In this document: positions 1 through 15,200 of the stretch, in pieces
Layout: each line of letters opens with the position of its first letter
Numbering within the stretch: the first letter of the stretch is position 1
Assembly: GCA_024449915.1 (NCBI GenBank)
Contig: JAMZAV010003133.1
Span: forward strand, 1 to 64,000
DNA from: Sweltsa coloradensis
Lineage: Eukaryota; Arthropoda; Insecta; Plecoptera; Chloroperlidae
Direction: 5' to 3'
Length of the DNA stretch: 64,000 nucleotides
Translations under genes and position numbers: made by a program
The notes under the pieces: model-generated
What the model was told of the DNA's origin: nothing
The model's database searches: none
The model's input: only the letters and a program-made list of their open reading frames with translations

Positions 1-288
1 TTAAAAAAAAAATGTTAAAAAATTTCGATTTTTTTGAGAAAAAATTTTCCGATTGCGTCAAAAAAAGTGGCAGTTTTTAAGTTAGAGATTCGAAGGCCTC
101 CATAAAATTTCATCGCAATCGATGAAATATCGGTTTAGCCGAAATCGGGTGGACAAACAGACAAAATACAAAATACCCAAAAAAAAAAAAGAAAAGAAAA
201 AAAAAAAAAAAAAAAATTCCCGGGTTTTTTTTCTCCAGTGTAGTGAAAGGAATCTTCGCTTCGCCCGCTACGCTCGCTACGCTCATCC
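1..288. mobile_element. Terminal part of a foldback-type repeat (copy 1)
   Basis: This stretch matches the right arm of the element at 52,773-54,424 in the same orientation. Both carry a cgattttcat-type AT-rich block, then a segment beginning cgaaggcctccataaaattt, then a poly-A stretch, then ctccagtgtag, and they end in an outward cgctcatcc. The copy here has extra cgctacgctcgctacgctc repeats near its edge. Immediately after it, from about position 295, the satellite begins. The element is cut by the window start, so its other arm and any target duplication cannot be seen. It is non-coding as far as I can see. The poly-A run at 181-217 is probably inflated by consensus error. Confidence 0.75.
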
Positions 289-3200
289 AAAAAAACTCAC
301 TGCCTAATCAGTGTATAACCGGTTACTTTACCCGATCGCGATTCAATCACTATACACACTTAAAAAATCAAATTTTTTTGTTAGCTTAACTTGCCTTTGG
401 GGAAAAAAGGATACTTTTCCCGGTGCAATTAAAAAATCACTGAACTCATGTATTAATCGCTTTTATCGGGGGGGGGGGGGGGACATGAAAAGGGGCCTCC
501 CCGAAATTGTTAGATTATAAATAGAAAAAATGGGCGTCCCCCGGAAACGACAACAAAGCGGCTAATCCTTTTAAAAAATTTGAGTAAAGATGAAACCCTT
601 CAATGAAAACAGGTTTTTTTAGTTTCAAACCAAATTTTGTTACAATCTTAAAAAATTTAAATTGAAGGCTTATCTGTTTTAGGGAAATTTTACTATAGGG
701 GGGGTGTCAAGAAATACAAATTTGTAAATTTGCTGGTCTAGAAAGACGCACAGAGGCAAACGAAAAGCAGACCGAAGATGCAGAAGTTGTCCATGACAAT
801 TTCCTTTTGAAAAAAAGGAAAGTGCAATTTTTCCCCTCGCAATAACAAACACGTTTTAAACCCTTTTTAAAGTAAGCCTACAAAGGTGAAGAAAGAAGGG
901 AAAAAGAAAAATCGGGAAAAAAAAATCACATACAATTACTGTATTAAATCTTTTATCGTTGGCCCTTTCTTGGCTGAAGAAAAAGGGTATTTTTTTTTAA
1001 AAGAAAATTCAAATTGAAGTTTTTCTAAATCAGCCTTGTTTATTCTTGCGTTGATCCACGGGAAATTCGCTCTGTCCATACCATTGATTGTTTTATTCCT
1101 AATAAAAATATCGTCTTTTTGGTTATCGCTCCTCGTCCTTGCGTCGAAGCCTTCAAGGTTACATGGACGCTTTAAAAATTTTGTTTCCTACTAAAAAAAA
1201 GCAGTTATGTGATTTAGTGGGTGACTCTTAAAGCGGACTTTGATTTTTTTATCGTAGGGCCTTACTAGGCTGAAAAAAAAAAGAAGAGAAAAAAATCGCG
1301 ATAACTTATGACTAGAAACACGTAGGAGACACTTTATGCAAGGCCAACATGGCTGAATAAAACGGGATTTTTCCCGATTGCTATTACCATTCACAAAAAC
1401 TCATGTATACAAACCTTTAACGAAGGCCCCCTTTTGTTGGAAAGAAAAAAGAAGGGAAGAATCGGACAACATATCACATACTTTTACTGTATAAAACATT
1501 TAAATCGTTGCCTACTTGCGAAGAAAAACGGTATTTTTCTTGAACGCAAATAAAAAATTTTTCTGAATCAGCCCTTTTTGATTCTGGCGTTGATCCCCGA
1601 ATGTTCGCTCTTCTATACCATTATTTTTATATTTTCCCAATAAAAAATATCGATCTTTTGGGTTTGGGTTTCGCTCACTGTCCATTGCGTCGAGGGGGGG
1701 TACAAGGTTGGCTGGACGCTTTGTTTTTTTGTCCCCTACTAAACTGAAAAAACAGTTTTGTGACTGAGTGGGTAAAATCTTAATGCGGATTTTTGTATTT
1801 ATTTTTGTTTGGGCCTTTTCTATGCTGAAAAAAAAGAAAAAAGAAAATCGCGATAACTAAGACATAGGGAAACATGTATGAGACCTTTTATCCAAAGGGC
1901 CCAAATTGGGTGAAGAAAACGGGTATTTTTTCCCCATTGCTCTAAAAATTGCATATAATCATGTATAAAAACCTTTAACGAGGGTTTTTCTAGGCTGAAG
2001 AAAGAAGAAGAAAAGATCGCGATAACAAATCCAAAAAATTTCGGTGTGAAAAAACTTTTTATCGTTGGCCTTTCTTTTCAAAAAAACAAATATTTTTCTT
2101 GGAAAGCGATTTAAATCATTACAAACCCCTGCCCTTTAAACCTGTAAACAACGGTTACTTTTCCCGATCGCGATATCTATCCAAAATACACACTTAGTAA
2201 ATCAATTTTATCTTAGCTAACTTGCCCTTTTGGAAACGGATACTTTTCCCGGGGCAAAAAAACATCACATGAATCAAAGTATTAAAACCCTTTTTTCGGG
2301 GGGGTGGGGGCTGAAAGGACCTCCCGAAGATTGTTAGATTATGAAAAAGAAAAAAAATCGGGCGTCCCCCGGAAACGACAACCCAAAGTCGGTAAACCTT
2401 TTAAAATTGAGGAAAGATGAACCCCTTTAATACACAGGTTTTGGGGTTTATCAATGCAAAAACTTGTTTTCACTCAAAAAATTAACATTGGGACTTATCT
2501 AGTTTTTTGGGGAAATTTTTCTATTAGAGAGTGCAAGAAATACAACTTTGATAATTTGCTGGGCTGAAGACGCACTGAGAACCCAAAGAAAAGCAACCAA
2601 AAATTCGACATGAAGTTGTCCCTGACAATCCTATTTTACAAAATGGAAAGGGAATATTTTCCCCCATCGCAATAAAAAAAATCACTGTATTAAAAAACCC
2701 CCTTTTTTAAGCCTAACAAGGCTGAAGAAAGAAAAAAAAGAAAATCCGATAAAAATCACAACAATTTTCGTATGAAACTCTTTTACGTTGGCCTTACTTG
2801 GGTGAAGAAAACGGGTATTTTTTTTTAAAAACAAATTCAAAATTTTAAGTTTTTCTAAATCAGCCTTTTTATTTTGCATTTATCCATGGATGTTGCTCTT
2901 CCATACCTTTTATTGTTAATTTCCTAAAAAAAATATCGACTTTGGTTTGGGTTTTCGCCCCAAAGTACATGGGCGAAAACCTACAAGGTTGGCTGGACGC
3001 TTTTTAATTATTTTCCCCCACTTTTTAAAAAAAGCAATGTGCTAAGTGGGAGGGTCAATCTTTAACCAAAATTTTAAATTTTCGTAGGCCCTTTCTAGGC
3101 AAAAAAGAAGAAAGAAAATATTGCAATAACAAGCATAGAAATTTGCAGAGACCTTTTTATCCAAAGGGCCCATGGCGAAAAAAACGGGATTTTTTTCCCC

Positions 3201-6200
3201 ATTGCTATACAAATCACAAATAACTCAATGAAAAACCTTTAACAAGGCCTCTTTAGGCTGAAGAAAGAAGAAGGAGAAGAAACGCGAAACAATACATACT
3301 TTTACTGTTGAAAACATTAATCGTTTCCTCACTTGGCTGAAGAAAACAGGTATTTTTCTTGAACGCAAATACAAAAGTTGTTCTAAATCAGCCTTGTTTT
3401 TTCTGTCGTTGATCCGGGGTTTTTGCTCTGTCTATACCATTGTTTAATTTCCTAATAAAAAAAATTTGATCTTTTTTTGGTTATCGCTCACCGTACATTG
3501 CGACGAAGCCCACAAGGTTGGCATAGACGCTTTGATTTATTTTCCCCTATTAAAAACAAATTATGTGACAAATGGGTAGACTTTTTTTTGCGGAATTTCG
3601 AATTTTTTTATCGTAGGCCTAACTAGGCTGAAAAAGAAAAAAGGAAAATATCGAGATAACTAATACATAGAAAAACTGCATGAGACATTTTTTTCCAAGG
3701 CCAAAATGGTGAAGAAAACGGGTATTTTTCCCGATTTCTATAAAAATCACAAATAACCAAAGTATACAAAACCCTTTAACGAAGGCCTCTTTAGGGGAAG
3801 AAAGAAGAAGGAGAAGAATCGCGACAACATATCACATAGTTTTACTGTATAAAACCATTTAAACGTTGGCCTCACTTGGCTGAAGAAAGGGGTATTTTCT
3901 TGAACGCAAATAAAAAGTTTTTCTAAATCAGCCTTTTTGATTCCGGCGTTTTTTTTCCCCGAATGTTTGCTTGTCTTACCCTTATTGTTATATTCCTAAT
4001 AAAAAAAATCGATCTTTGGTTTTGGTTACCCCCACTCGTCCCTTGCGTCGAGGCCACAAGGTTTTGGATGGGCCCTTTGATTTTTTTCCCCTACTGAAAA
4101 CTGAAAACAGTTATGGACTGAGTGGGGAACTCTTAAGCGGATTTTTTTTTTTATAAACGTAGGGCCTTTTCTAGCTGAAAACAGGGAAAAGAGAAATCGC
4201 ATAACTAATGCATAGAATCACTGCATGAGACACTTTTATTTTCCCAAAGGGCCCAATTGCTGAAGAAAACGGGTATTTTTTCCCGATTGCTTAACAATTG
4301 AATATAAATCACTGTTTTAAAAACCTTTAACGAAGGCTTTATCTAGGTGAAAAAGAAGAAGAAAGAACGCGATAACAAAACACGAAAAAATTTTGGTGTG
4401 AAACACTTTTTATGTTGGCTTACTTGTTTGAAAAAAAAGTATTTTTCTGAACGCGATTATAAATCATATACAACTTCTTGGCCCTTAAACACGTATAACA
4501 AAAGGGTTTCTTTACCCGATCGCGATATCATAATCACATACTACACACTTTTTAAAAACAATTTTATCTTAGCTAAACTTGCCTTGGAAAACGGATCTTT
4601 TCCCCGGCCAATAAAAAAAATCACATGAACCATGATTAATCCTTTTTTTTCGGGGGGGGGGGGGGGGGACGAAAGGAGCCTCCGAAGATTGTTAGATTAT
4701 AATAGAAAAAACGGGGTCCCCCGGAAACCCACAACAAGCGGTTTCCTTTTAAAAAATTTTAGTAAAAAATGACCCTTCAAGACACAGGTTTGGAGTTTTT
4801 TCAAAGCCCCAAAATTATTACAAATTTAAAAAATTAACATTGAGGCTTTTCTATTTTTTGGGAAATTTTACTATTAGAATGTGCAAGAAAAAACAACTTT
4901 TTAAATTTGCTGGTCTGAAGACGCACTGAGAACCAAAAGAAAAAACAACCAAAAATTCGACTGAAGTTGTCCCTGAAAATTCCCTTTTGAAAATTTGGAA
5001 GTGCAATATTTTCCGATCGCAATAACAAATCACGTTTTAAACCCTTTTTTAAAGTAAACCAAAAGGCTGAAAAAAGAAGAAAAAGAAGATTCGATAACAA
5101 ATCACATACAATTACTTATGAAAAATCTTTTTATCGTTGGCCCCTTTCTGGCTGAAGAAAAAAAGGGGATTTTTTTTTTAAAAACAAATTCAAATTTGAA
5201 GTTGTTCAAATCAGCCCTTTTTTATTTTGATTGATCACGGGTTTGCTCTGTCCAACCCTTGATTGTTAATTCCATAAAAATATCGATTTTTGGTTTGGTT
5301 ACGCTTCTGTCCATTGCGTCGAAGCCTTTTTAAAGGGTTTGCATGGACGCTTTGTTTTTAGTTTCCTACTAAAAAGCAGTTAGGACTGAGTGGGGTAGAC
5401 TCTTTAATGCGGACTTTTATATTTTTTTTATCGTTGGGGCCCAACTAGGCGAAAAAAAAAGAAGGAAGAATATCGCGAAAATTATGAATAGAAACACGTA
5501 TGAGACACTTTTATCCAAGGTTTAAAAAATGCTGAAAAAACGGGGTTTTTCCCGATTGCTTAAAAAAAATCACAAAAAACTCCTGTATACAAAACCTTTT
5601 AACAAAGGCCCTCGTTAGCCTGAAGGAAAAAAAGAAGGGGAAGAATCGCGACAACAAACAAAATTTTTTCTGTATGAAACATTCTAATCGTTGGCCTCGT
5701 TGGGGTGAAGAAAACGGGTTATTTTTTTTTGAAAGCAAATACAAAAATTGTTCTGAATCAGCCTTGTTTATTTTGGCGTTGATCCCGGATGTTCGCTCTG
5801 TCTATACCATTGATTTTTATATTTTCCCAAAAAAAATTATCTTTGGGTTGGGTTTTCGCTCATCGTACATTGCGTCGAAGCTCAAGGTTGGCATGGACGT
5901 TTTTATTATTGTCCCCTTCTTTAAAAAAAAATTATGTGGGCTAAGTGGGTAGACTCTTAAGCGGAATTTCGAATTTTTTATCGTAGGCCCTTTCTAGGTG
6001 AAAAAAGAAGGAGAAAAAATATCGCGTAACTAATGGCATAGAAAAAACTGCTGAGACACTTTTTTTCCCAAGGGCCCAAAAGGCTGAAGAAAACGGGGAT
6101 TTTACCCGTTTCTATAACAAAAACACAAATAACCAAAGATAAACCTTTAAACGAAGGCCTCTTTGGCTGAAGAAAAAGAAAGGGGAAGAAAACGCGACAA

Positions 6201-9200
6201 CATATCCATACTTTTACTTATAAAAATTTTTAATCGTTGGCCTTGCTTTGGGGTGAAAAAAAAACGGGGATTTTTCTTGAACGCAAAAAAAAAAAGTTGT
6301 TCTGAATCACCTTGTTATTTGGCGTTGATCCACGGGTTCGCTCTGTCTTACCATTGATTGTTATATTTCCTAAATAAAAATAAGATCTTTGTTTTTGGTT
6401 ATGCTCACTCGACATTGCGTCGAAGCCTAAAGGTTGGATGGACGCTTTGATTTATTTTCCCCTACTTAAAAACAGTTATGTGACTAAGGGGTAGATCTTA
6501 AAGCGGAATTTTTGAATTTATTTATCGTAGGCCTACAGGCTGAAAAAAGAAAAAAGAAGAATATCGCGATAACTAATGACTAGAAAAACTGCATGAGACA
6601 TTTTATCCAAAGGGAACAGGTGATAAAACGGGTATTTTTCCCGATTTGCTATAACAAATCCCAAAAAACTCAAAGTTACAAAACCTTTAACGAAGGCCTC
6701 TTTTGGCTAAAAAAAAGAAGGAAAGAATCGCGAAACATACACATACTTTTATGTATAAAACATTTTTAAAGTGGCCTCGCTTTGGGTAAAAAAACGGGTT
6801 TTTTTTTGAACGCAAAACAAAAATTTTCTGAATCACCTTGTTTATTCTGGGGTTGATCCACGGGTGTTTGTCTGTCAAACCATTGATTGTTTTATTTTTT
6901 AAAAAAAACCCCACTTTGGTTGGTTTTCGCCACTGTCCATTTCGTCGAAAATTTCAAGGTTAGATGGACGCTTTGATTATTTTTTCCTACTAAAAAGCAG
7001 TTATGTACTGTGTGGGGTTTACTCTTAATGCGGACTTTTGTATTTATTAATCGAGGGTTCTAGGCTAAAAAAGCAGAAGAGACGAATTCGCTATAACTTT
7101 TGACATAGAAACACTGCTAGACACTTTTATCCCAAGGCCCAAAATGGCTGAAGAAAGGGTATTTTTCCCGATTTCTATAACAAATCACAAATACTCAAGT
7201 ATACAAAAATTTAACGAAGGCCTCTTGGCTAAAGAAAGAAGAAGGGGGAAGAAACGGACAACATATCAACTCTTTTACTGAATTAAACTTAAATGTTTTG
7301 GGCCCCACTTGGCTGAAGAAAGGGGTATTTTTTCTTGAACGCAAATCAAAAATTTTTCTGAATCGCCTGTTGATTCTGGCGTTGATCCCCGAATGCGCTC
7401 TGTCTATACCATTGATTTTTATATTTCCTAATAAAAATACGATTTTGGTTGGTTTTTTGTCACTCCCATTGCGTCGAGGCCTACAAGGTTTTGGGATGGA
7501 CGCTTTGATTTATTGTCCCCTACTGAAAACTAAAAAACGTTATGGACTGAGTGGGTAGCTCTTAATGCGGTTTTTGTATTTTTTATCGTAGGGCCACTAT
7601 GCTAAAAACAGAAAAAGAGAAGAATCGCGATAACTAATGACATAAATCACTGTATGAGTCACTTTTATCCAAGGCCAACTTTCTGAAGAAAAAAGGGGTT
7701 TATTCCCCATTGCTCTAACAATTGACTATAACTCACTTTTTTATAAAAAACCCTTTAAACGCGGCTTTTTTCTAGGCTGAAGAAAGAAAAAGAGAAGAAT
7801 CGCGATAAAAAATCACCCCAATTTCGGTTGAAACATTTTATCGTTTTGGGCCTTTCTTGTCTGAAGAAAAACAAATATTTTCTTGAAAAACGATTATAAA
7901 ATCATATAAAATCACTCCTTAATCAGTGATAACACGGTTTTCTTTACCCGATCGCGAATCATATCACCCTACTACAACTTAATAAATCTTTTTTCGTTAC
8001 TAAATTGCCTTTGGAAAACGGATACTTTTCCCGCCAAATAAAACATCACTAACTCACTGTATTTAAACGCTTTTATCAGGGGGGTGGGGGACATGAAAAG
8101 GGCCTCCACGAAAATTGTTAGTTATGAAAAAAGAAAAAATCGGGGGTCCCCCCGGAAACGACAAAATGTCGGCTAAACCTTTTAAAAAATTTGGGAAAGA
8201 TGAAAACCCTTTTAATGAAACAGGTTTTTTGGGGTTTTTCAATGAAAAAATTGTTACAATTCAAAAAATTAACATTGAAGGCTTATCTAGTTTTAGGGGT
8301 TTTACTATTTCAGATGTGCAAAAAACACAACTTTGATAATTTGCGGTCTAGAAAACGACAGAGGGCAAAAGAAAACAGACCAAAGATTCGACATGAAGTT
8401 GTCCCATGCAATTCCTTATGACAAAATTGGAAGGCAAATTTTCCCGATCGCAATAAAAAAATCACTGTTTAAAACCCTTTAAAGTAAGCCTAAAAAGGGT
8501 GAAGAAAAAGAAAAAGAAGAATCGGAAAACAAATCACATACAATAATTATTAAAAACTCTTTTTTTTCGTTTGGGCCCTTTTTAGCTAAGAAAACGGGTA
8601 TTTTTTTTAAAAAGCAAATTCAAATTTTAAGTCGTTCTAAATCAGGCCTTGTTTATTCTTGCGTTTATCCACGGATGTTCGCTCCCGTCCATACCATTGA
8701 TTTTATATTTCCTAATAAAAATATCGATCTTTTTTGGGTTTTCGCTCATCGTACATTGCGGGGCAAGCCCTTTAAGGGTTGGCATGGACGCTTTTTAATT
8801 TTTGTCCCTACTTAAAAAAGCAAGTGACTAAGTGGGTAGTCTTAACGGAATTTCGAATTTAATTATCGTGGCCACATGGGGGAAAAAAGAAGAAAAAGAA
8901 GAATATTGCAATAACTAATGACATAGAAAATTCGCATGAGACCTTTTTTATCCAAGGGCCCATGGGTGAATAAAAAAAGGGGATTTTTCCCGATTGCTAA
9001 ACAAATCCAAATAATCAATGTATCAAAAACCCTTTAACGAAAGGCCCTTTAGGCTGAAGAAAGAAGAAGGAGAAAAACCGACAACATATCACATACTTTT
9101 ACTTAGAAACAATTTTTTAAACCCTTGCCTCACTTGGGTGAAGGAAGCGGGTATTTTTTTTTAACGCAAAAACAAAAGTTTTTCTTAATCGCCTTGTTGG

Positions 9201-12200
9201 ATTTGTCGTTGATCCCCCGGATGTTCGCTCTGTCTAACCATTTATTTTTATATTTTTCCCAATAAAAATATCGTCTTTGGTTGGTTATCGCTTTACCCAT
9301 TGCGACGAAGCCCACAAGGTTGGCAAGACGCTTTTTATTTTTTGTCCCCTACTTAAAACAAGTTTGTGACTAAGTGTGTAGACTCTTAATGCGGAATTTC
9401 GAATTTATTTATCGTAGGCCCAAAAATAGGCTGAAAAAGAAGAAAGAAGAATATCGAATAAAAATAATGACATAGAAAACACTGCATGAGACATTTTTTC
9501 CAAGGCCAAACTGGCTGAAGGGGAAAAGGGTATTTTCCCGATTGCTATAAAAATCACAAAAATCAATGTTACAAAACCTTTAACGAAGGGCCCCTTTTAG
9601 GCTGAAAAAGAAGAGGAAAGAATCGCCGAAAAAAATATCACATAGTTTTTCTTATAAAACATTTAAACGTTGGCCTCATTGGGTGAAGAAAGCGGGGGTT
9701 TTTCTTGAACCAAATACAAAATTGTTCAAATCAGCCCTTGTTTTTTTTCCGGCGTTATCCACGAAGTTTGTCTGTCATACCCTTTATTTTTATATTTCCT
9801 AATAAAAATTCGATCTTTGGTTGGTTATCGCTCACTCGTCCATTGCTTTGGGCCTACAAGGGTTTGGCATGGGCGCTTTGATTTTTTGCCCCCCACTGAA
9901 AACTGAAAAGCATTATGTGACTGAGTGGGTAGACTCTTAAAGCGGATTTTTGTTATTTATTAAAAAGTAGGCCTTACTATGCTGAAAACAGAAGAAAAGA
10001 AGAATCGCGATAACTAAAGACATGAATCATGCATGAACACTTTTATAACCAATTTGGGTGAAGAAAAAAGGGTATTTTTTTTTTTTCCCGATTGCCTAAC
10101 AAATTTACATATAACTCACTGTTTTAAAAACCTTTAACGAAGGGTTTCTAGGGTGAGAAAGAAGAAAAGAAGAATCCCATAACAAAAACACGAAAAATTT
10201 CGGTTTGAAACACTTTTTTTCGTTGGCTTTACTTTTCTGAAAAAACGTTTTTTTCTTGAACGCGATTATAAATCAATACAACTTATCCTTAATCAGCCTT
10301 TGGGTTTTAAAAACTTACTTACCCCCATCGCGAATCATATCACATAACTACACACTTAATAAACAATTTTTTTCGTTAGCTAAACTTGCCCCTTTTGGAA
10401 AAAGGGGACTTTTCCCGGTGAATAAAAAAAACATGAACTCACTGTATTATCGCTTTTTTTCGGGGGGGGGGGGGGGACTAAAGGAGGGGTCCACGAAGAT
10501 TGTTAGATTATAAAAGAAACAATCGGGCGTCCCCTGGAAACGAAACAATGTCGGCTTATCCTTTTAAAATTTGAGTAAAAAACCCTTCAAGACACAGGTT
10601 TGGAGTTTATCAATGCCAAAACTTATTCAATCTCAAATAATTAAAATTGAGGGTTATTAGTTTTAGGAAATTTTTTATTTGAGATGGCAAGAAAAACACT
10701 TTATAATTTTCGGGGTTTGAAGACGCCTGAGAACCCCCAAAGAAAAACAGGGCCAAAGATTTTCCGACATGAATTTGTCCATGACTTCCTTATGGGGCAA
10801 AAATGGAAGGCAATATTTTTTTTCCCGATCGCAATAACAAATCACGTATTAAACCCTTTTTAAAGTAAGCCTAACCCAAAGGGTGAAGAAAAAAAGAAAA
10901 AAGAAGAATTTCGATAACAAATCAAAAATTTTTGTTGAAATCTTTTATCGTTGGCCTTACTAGGGTGAAGAAAAAGGGTATTTTTTTTTTAAACAAAAAA
11001 ACAAATTTGAAGTTGTTCTAAATCAGCCTTTTTTATTCTTGCATTGATCCCCCGGATGTTTGCTCTGTCCAATTTTCCATTGATTGTTTTTAATTTCCCA
11101 GTAAAAATATCGTTTTTGGTTGGTTTATCGCTTACTCGTCCATTGCGTCGAAACCCTTTTTTGGTTAGCGGACCGCTTTGATTTATTGTTTCCTACTAAA
11201 AGCAGTTTTTGTGCTGAGTGGGGAGACTCTTTAATGCGGGTTAATATTTTTTTATCGTAGGCCTAACAGGCTGAAAAAAAAGAAGAAAGAATATCGCGAT
11301 AACTTAGACATAAAAAAACTGTATGAGACACTTTTTTCCAAAAGGTTAAAAGGCTGAATAAAAAAGGGGTTTTTTTTTTTCCCATTGCTATAACAAATCA
11401 CAAATAACTCACTGTATACAAAATTTAACAAAAAAAAAGGCCTCGTTAGCCCGAAAAAGAAGAAGGAGAAGAAAACGCGACAACAAATCCAAACTTTTAC
11501 GTATGAAACATTCTAATGTTTGGCCCCCGTTGGGTGAAGAAAACGGTTATTTTTCTTGCGCAAATACAAAGTTGTTCTGAATCAGCCTTGTGTTCTGGGG
11601 GTTTATCCCCGGAGTTTGCCTGTCTTACCATTGATTGTAATTTCCTAATAAAAATACGATCTTTGTTGGTTATCGCTCACTCGTACATTGGTCGAAGCCT
11701 ACAAGGGTTTGGGATGAGCTTTGATTTTTTTTGTCCCCTTCTTAAAACACGTTATTGATAAGTGGGTAGATCTTTTAAACGGAATTTTGAATTTTTTTTT
11801 ATCGTAGGCCTTACTAGGGTGAAAAAAGAAAAGAGAAAATATCCGATAACTAATGGCATAAAAACACTGCATTTTGACACTTTTTTATCCAAGGCCAACA
11901 TGGCTAAAAAACGGGTATTTTAACCCCATTTTCTATAAAAAATCCAAAAAAACTCAATGTATACAAAAAAAAAATTTAAAAAGAAGGCCTCTTTGGTGAA
12001 GAAAAAAGAAAGGAGAAGAATCGCGAAAACCATATCACATACTTTTACTGTATAAAAAAAATTTTAATGTTTTTTGGGCCTTTTCTTGGCTGAAGAAAAC
12101 GGGTTTTTTTTTTTCTTTAACGCAAAAAAAAAAAGTTGTTCTGAATCAGCCTTGTTGGGTTTGGCGTTGATCCACGGGTGTTCGTTGTCTATTTTCCCCT

Positions 12201-15200
12201 TGATTTTTTTTATATTTCCCAATAAAAATATCGATCTTTTTTTGGTTGGTTATCGCTCACTCGTACTTGCGTCGAAAAATTCAAGGTTAGATGACGCTTT
12301 TGTTTTTATTGTTTTCCTACTAAAAAGCAGTTATGTGACTGGTGGTTGACTCTTAATGCGGACTTTTGTATTTTTTAATATAGGCCTTACTGGGTAAAAA
12401 AGCAGAAGAGACAAAATATCGCTATAATTTTATGACATAGAAACACTGATGAGACACTTTTATCCAAGGCCAACATCTGAAAAAAAACGGGTATTTTTCC
12501 GATTGCATAACAAATACAAATAACTCAATGTTACAAACCTTAACCGAAGGCCTCTTTAGGCTTAAAGAAGAAGAAGGAGAAAAATTTCGCGAACATCAAT
12601 ATTTAGAATAAACATTTAAATCGTTGGCCTCACTTGCTGAAGAAACGGGATTTTTCTTGAACGCAAATCCCAAAGTTGTTCTGAATCAGCCTGTTGATTC
12701 GGGGCGTTGATCCACGAATGTTCGTTTCTGTCTATACCATTGTTGTTTATTTCCTAATAAAAATACGATTTTGGTTGGTTTCGCTCACTCGTCCATTGCG
12801 TCGAGGCCTACAAGGTTGGCATGGACGCTTTGATTTATTGTCCCCTATGAAAACTAAAAAAGCAGTTTGTGACTGAGGGGGTTAGACTCTTAAATGCGGA
12901 TTTTTGTATTTATTTATCGTAGCCTTACTATGCTAAAAACAGAAGAAGAGAAGAATCGCGGGTAACTAATGGGCATAGAATCACTGTATGAGTCACTTTT
13001 ATCCAAGGCCAAACTTGTCTGAAGAAAACGGGTATTTATTCCCGATTGCTCTAACAATTGACATAAACCACCTGATAAAACCTTTAACGCAGGCTTATTA
13101 GCTGAGCAAAGAAGAAGAGAGAATCGCGAAACAAATCACGAACAATTTCGGTGTGAAACATTTTATCGTTGGCCTTACTTGTCTGAAAAAACAATATTTT
13201 CTTGAACCGCGATTATAAATCATATACAACTCACTCCCTTTAATCAGCGTTAACAACGGTTACTTTACCCGATCGCGTTTATCATATCAATACTACACAC
13301 TAATAAATCAATTTTATCGTAGCAAAAACTTGCCTTTGAAAACGGATATTTTCCCGGTCGCAATAAAACATCCACATGAACTACTGTTTTTAATCGCTTT
13401 TAAGGGGGGTGGGGGACATGAAAGGAGCCTCCACGAAGATTGTTAGATTATGAAATGAAAAAATCGGGGGGTCCCGGAAACGACAACATGGGCGGTAATC
13501 CTTTTAAAATTAGAAGTAAAGATGAAACCTTTCATGAAAACAGGTTGAGTTTATCAATGCCAAAATTTTTACAATCTCAAATAATTAACATTGAAGGCTT
13601 TATCTAGTTTTAGGGAAATTTTTACTATTTTCAGATGTGCAAGAAAAAACAACTTATAATTGCTGGGGCTAGAAGACGCCACAGAGGACAAACAAAAGCA
13701 GACCAAAGATTCGAAAATGAAGTTTCCATGAAATTTCCCTTTTGACAAATATGGAAGGCTCAATTTTCCGATCGCAATAACAATCACTGTTTTAAACCCT
13801 TTAATGTAACCTAAAAAGGCTGAAGAAGAAGGGAAAAAAAAGAATCGCGGAAAAAAAAATCACATTTCAAAAAACTGTATTAAACTTTTTATCGTTGGGC
13901 CCTTTCCTTTGCTGAAAGAAAACGGGTATTTGTTAAACGAAATTCAAAAATTTGAAGTCGTTCTAAATCAGCTTGTTATTCTTGCGTTGATCCACGGAGT
14001 TCGCTCTGTCCATACCATTGATGTTTTATTTCCTAATAAAAATATCGATCTTTGGTTGTAGCGCTCACTCGTACATTGCGTTCGAAGCCTTCAAGGTTGG
14101 CATGGACCGCTCTGATTTATTGTCACCTCTGTAAAACAAGTTGTTGTTGTATATTTCCTAATAAAATATCGATTCTTTCGTTTGGTATCGTCAACGACAT
14201 TGCGTCGAGCCTACAAGGTTGGCATGGACGCTTGGGAATTATTGCCCCTACTTAAAGACAAGTAATGGACTAAGTGGGTAGACTTTAATGCTGTAATTCG
14301 AATTTATTTATCGTGTAGCCTTACTTAGGCTGAAAAAAGGAAGAAAGAGAAGGAATATCGCGATAACTAAATGACAATAGAAACTTGCATGAAACCTTTA
14401 TCCAAAGCCTATGGCTGAAGAAAAGGGTATTTTTCCCGATTGCTATAACAAATCCAAAATAACTCAATGTATACAAACCTTAACGAAGGCCTCTTCAGGA
14501 TGAAGAAAGTAAGAAGGGAGGAGAAGAAAACGCGACAAACATTACATATTGTACGTATTGAAACCATTTTACATCGTTGGCCCTCACTTGGCTGAAGAGA
14601 AAGCGGGTATTTTTCTTGAACGCAAATACAAAGTTGTTCTGAATCAGCCTTGGATTCTGGCGTTGATTCCACGGGATGTTCGCTCTGTCTATAACATTGA
14701 ATGTTATATTCCTTAATAAAAATATCGATCTTGGTTTTGGTTATCGCTCACTCGTCCATTGAGTCGAAGCCTTCAAAGGTTAGCATGGACGCTTTGATTT
14801 ATTGTTCCTATTAAAAGCAGTTATGTGACTAAGTTAGGTAGACTCTTTAATGCGGACTTTGTATTTATTATTGTAGGCCTAACTAGGCTGAAAAAAGGAA
14901 GAGAGAAGAATATCGCGATAACTTATGACATAGAAACAATGTATGAGGACACTTTTATCCAAGGTTACAGCTGAATAAAACGGTGGTTTTTCTCCGATTG
15001 CTATAACCAAATCACAACTAACTCAACTGTATCCAAACTTAACAAAAGGCTCATTAGCCTGAAGAAAGAAAAGGAGAAGAATCGCGACAACAAGTCAATA
15101 CTTTTACTGTATGAAACATTCTAATCGTTGCCTCGCTAGGCTTAAGAATGTGTATTTTTTCCTTTACTCAAATACAAAAGTTGCGTTGATCTACGGAGGT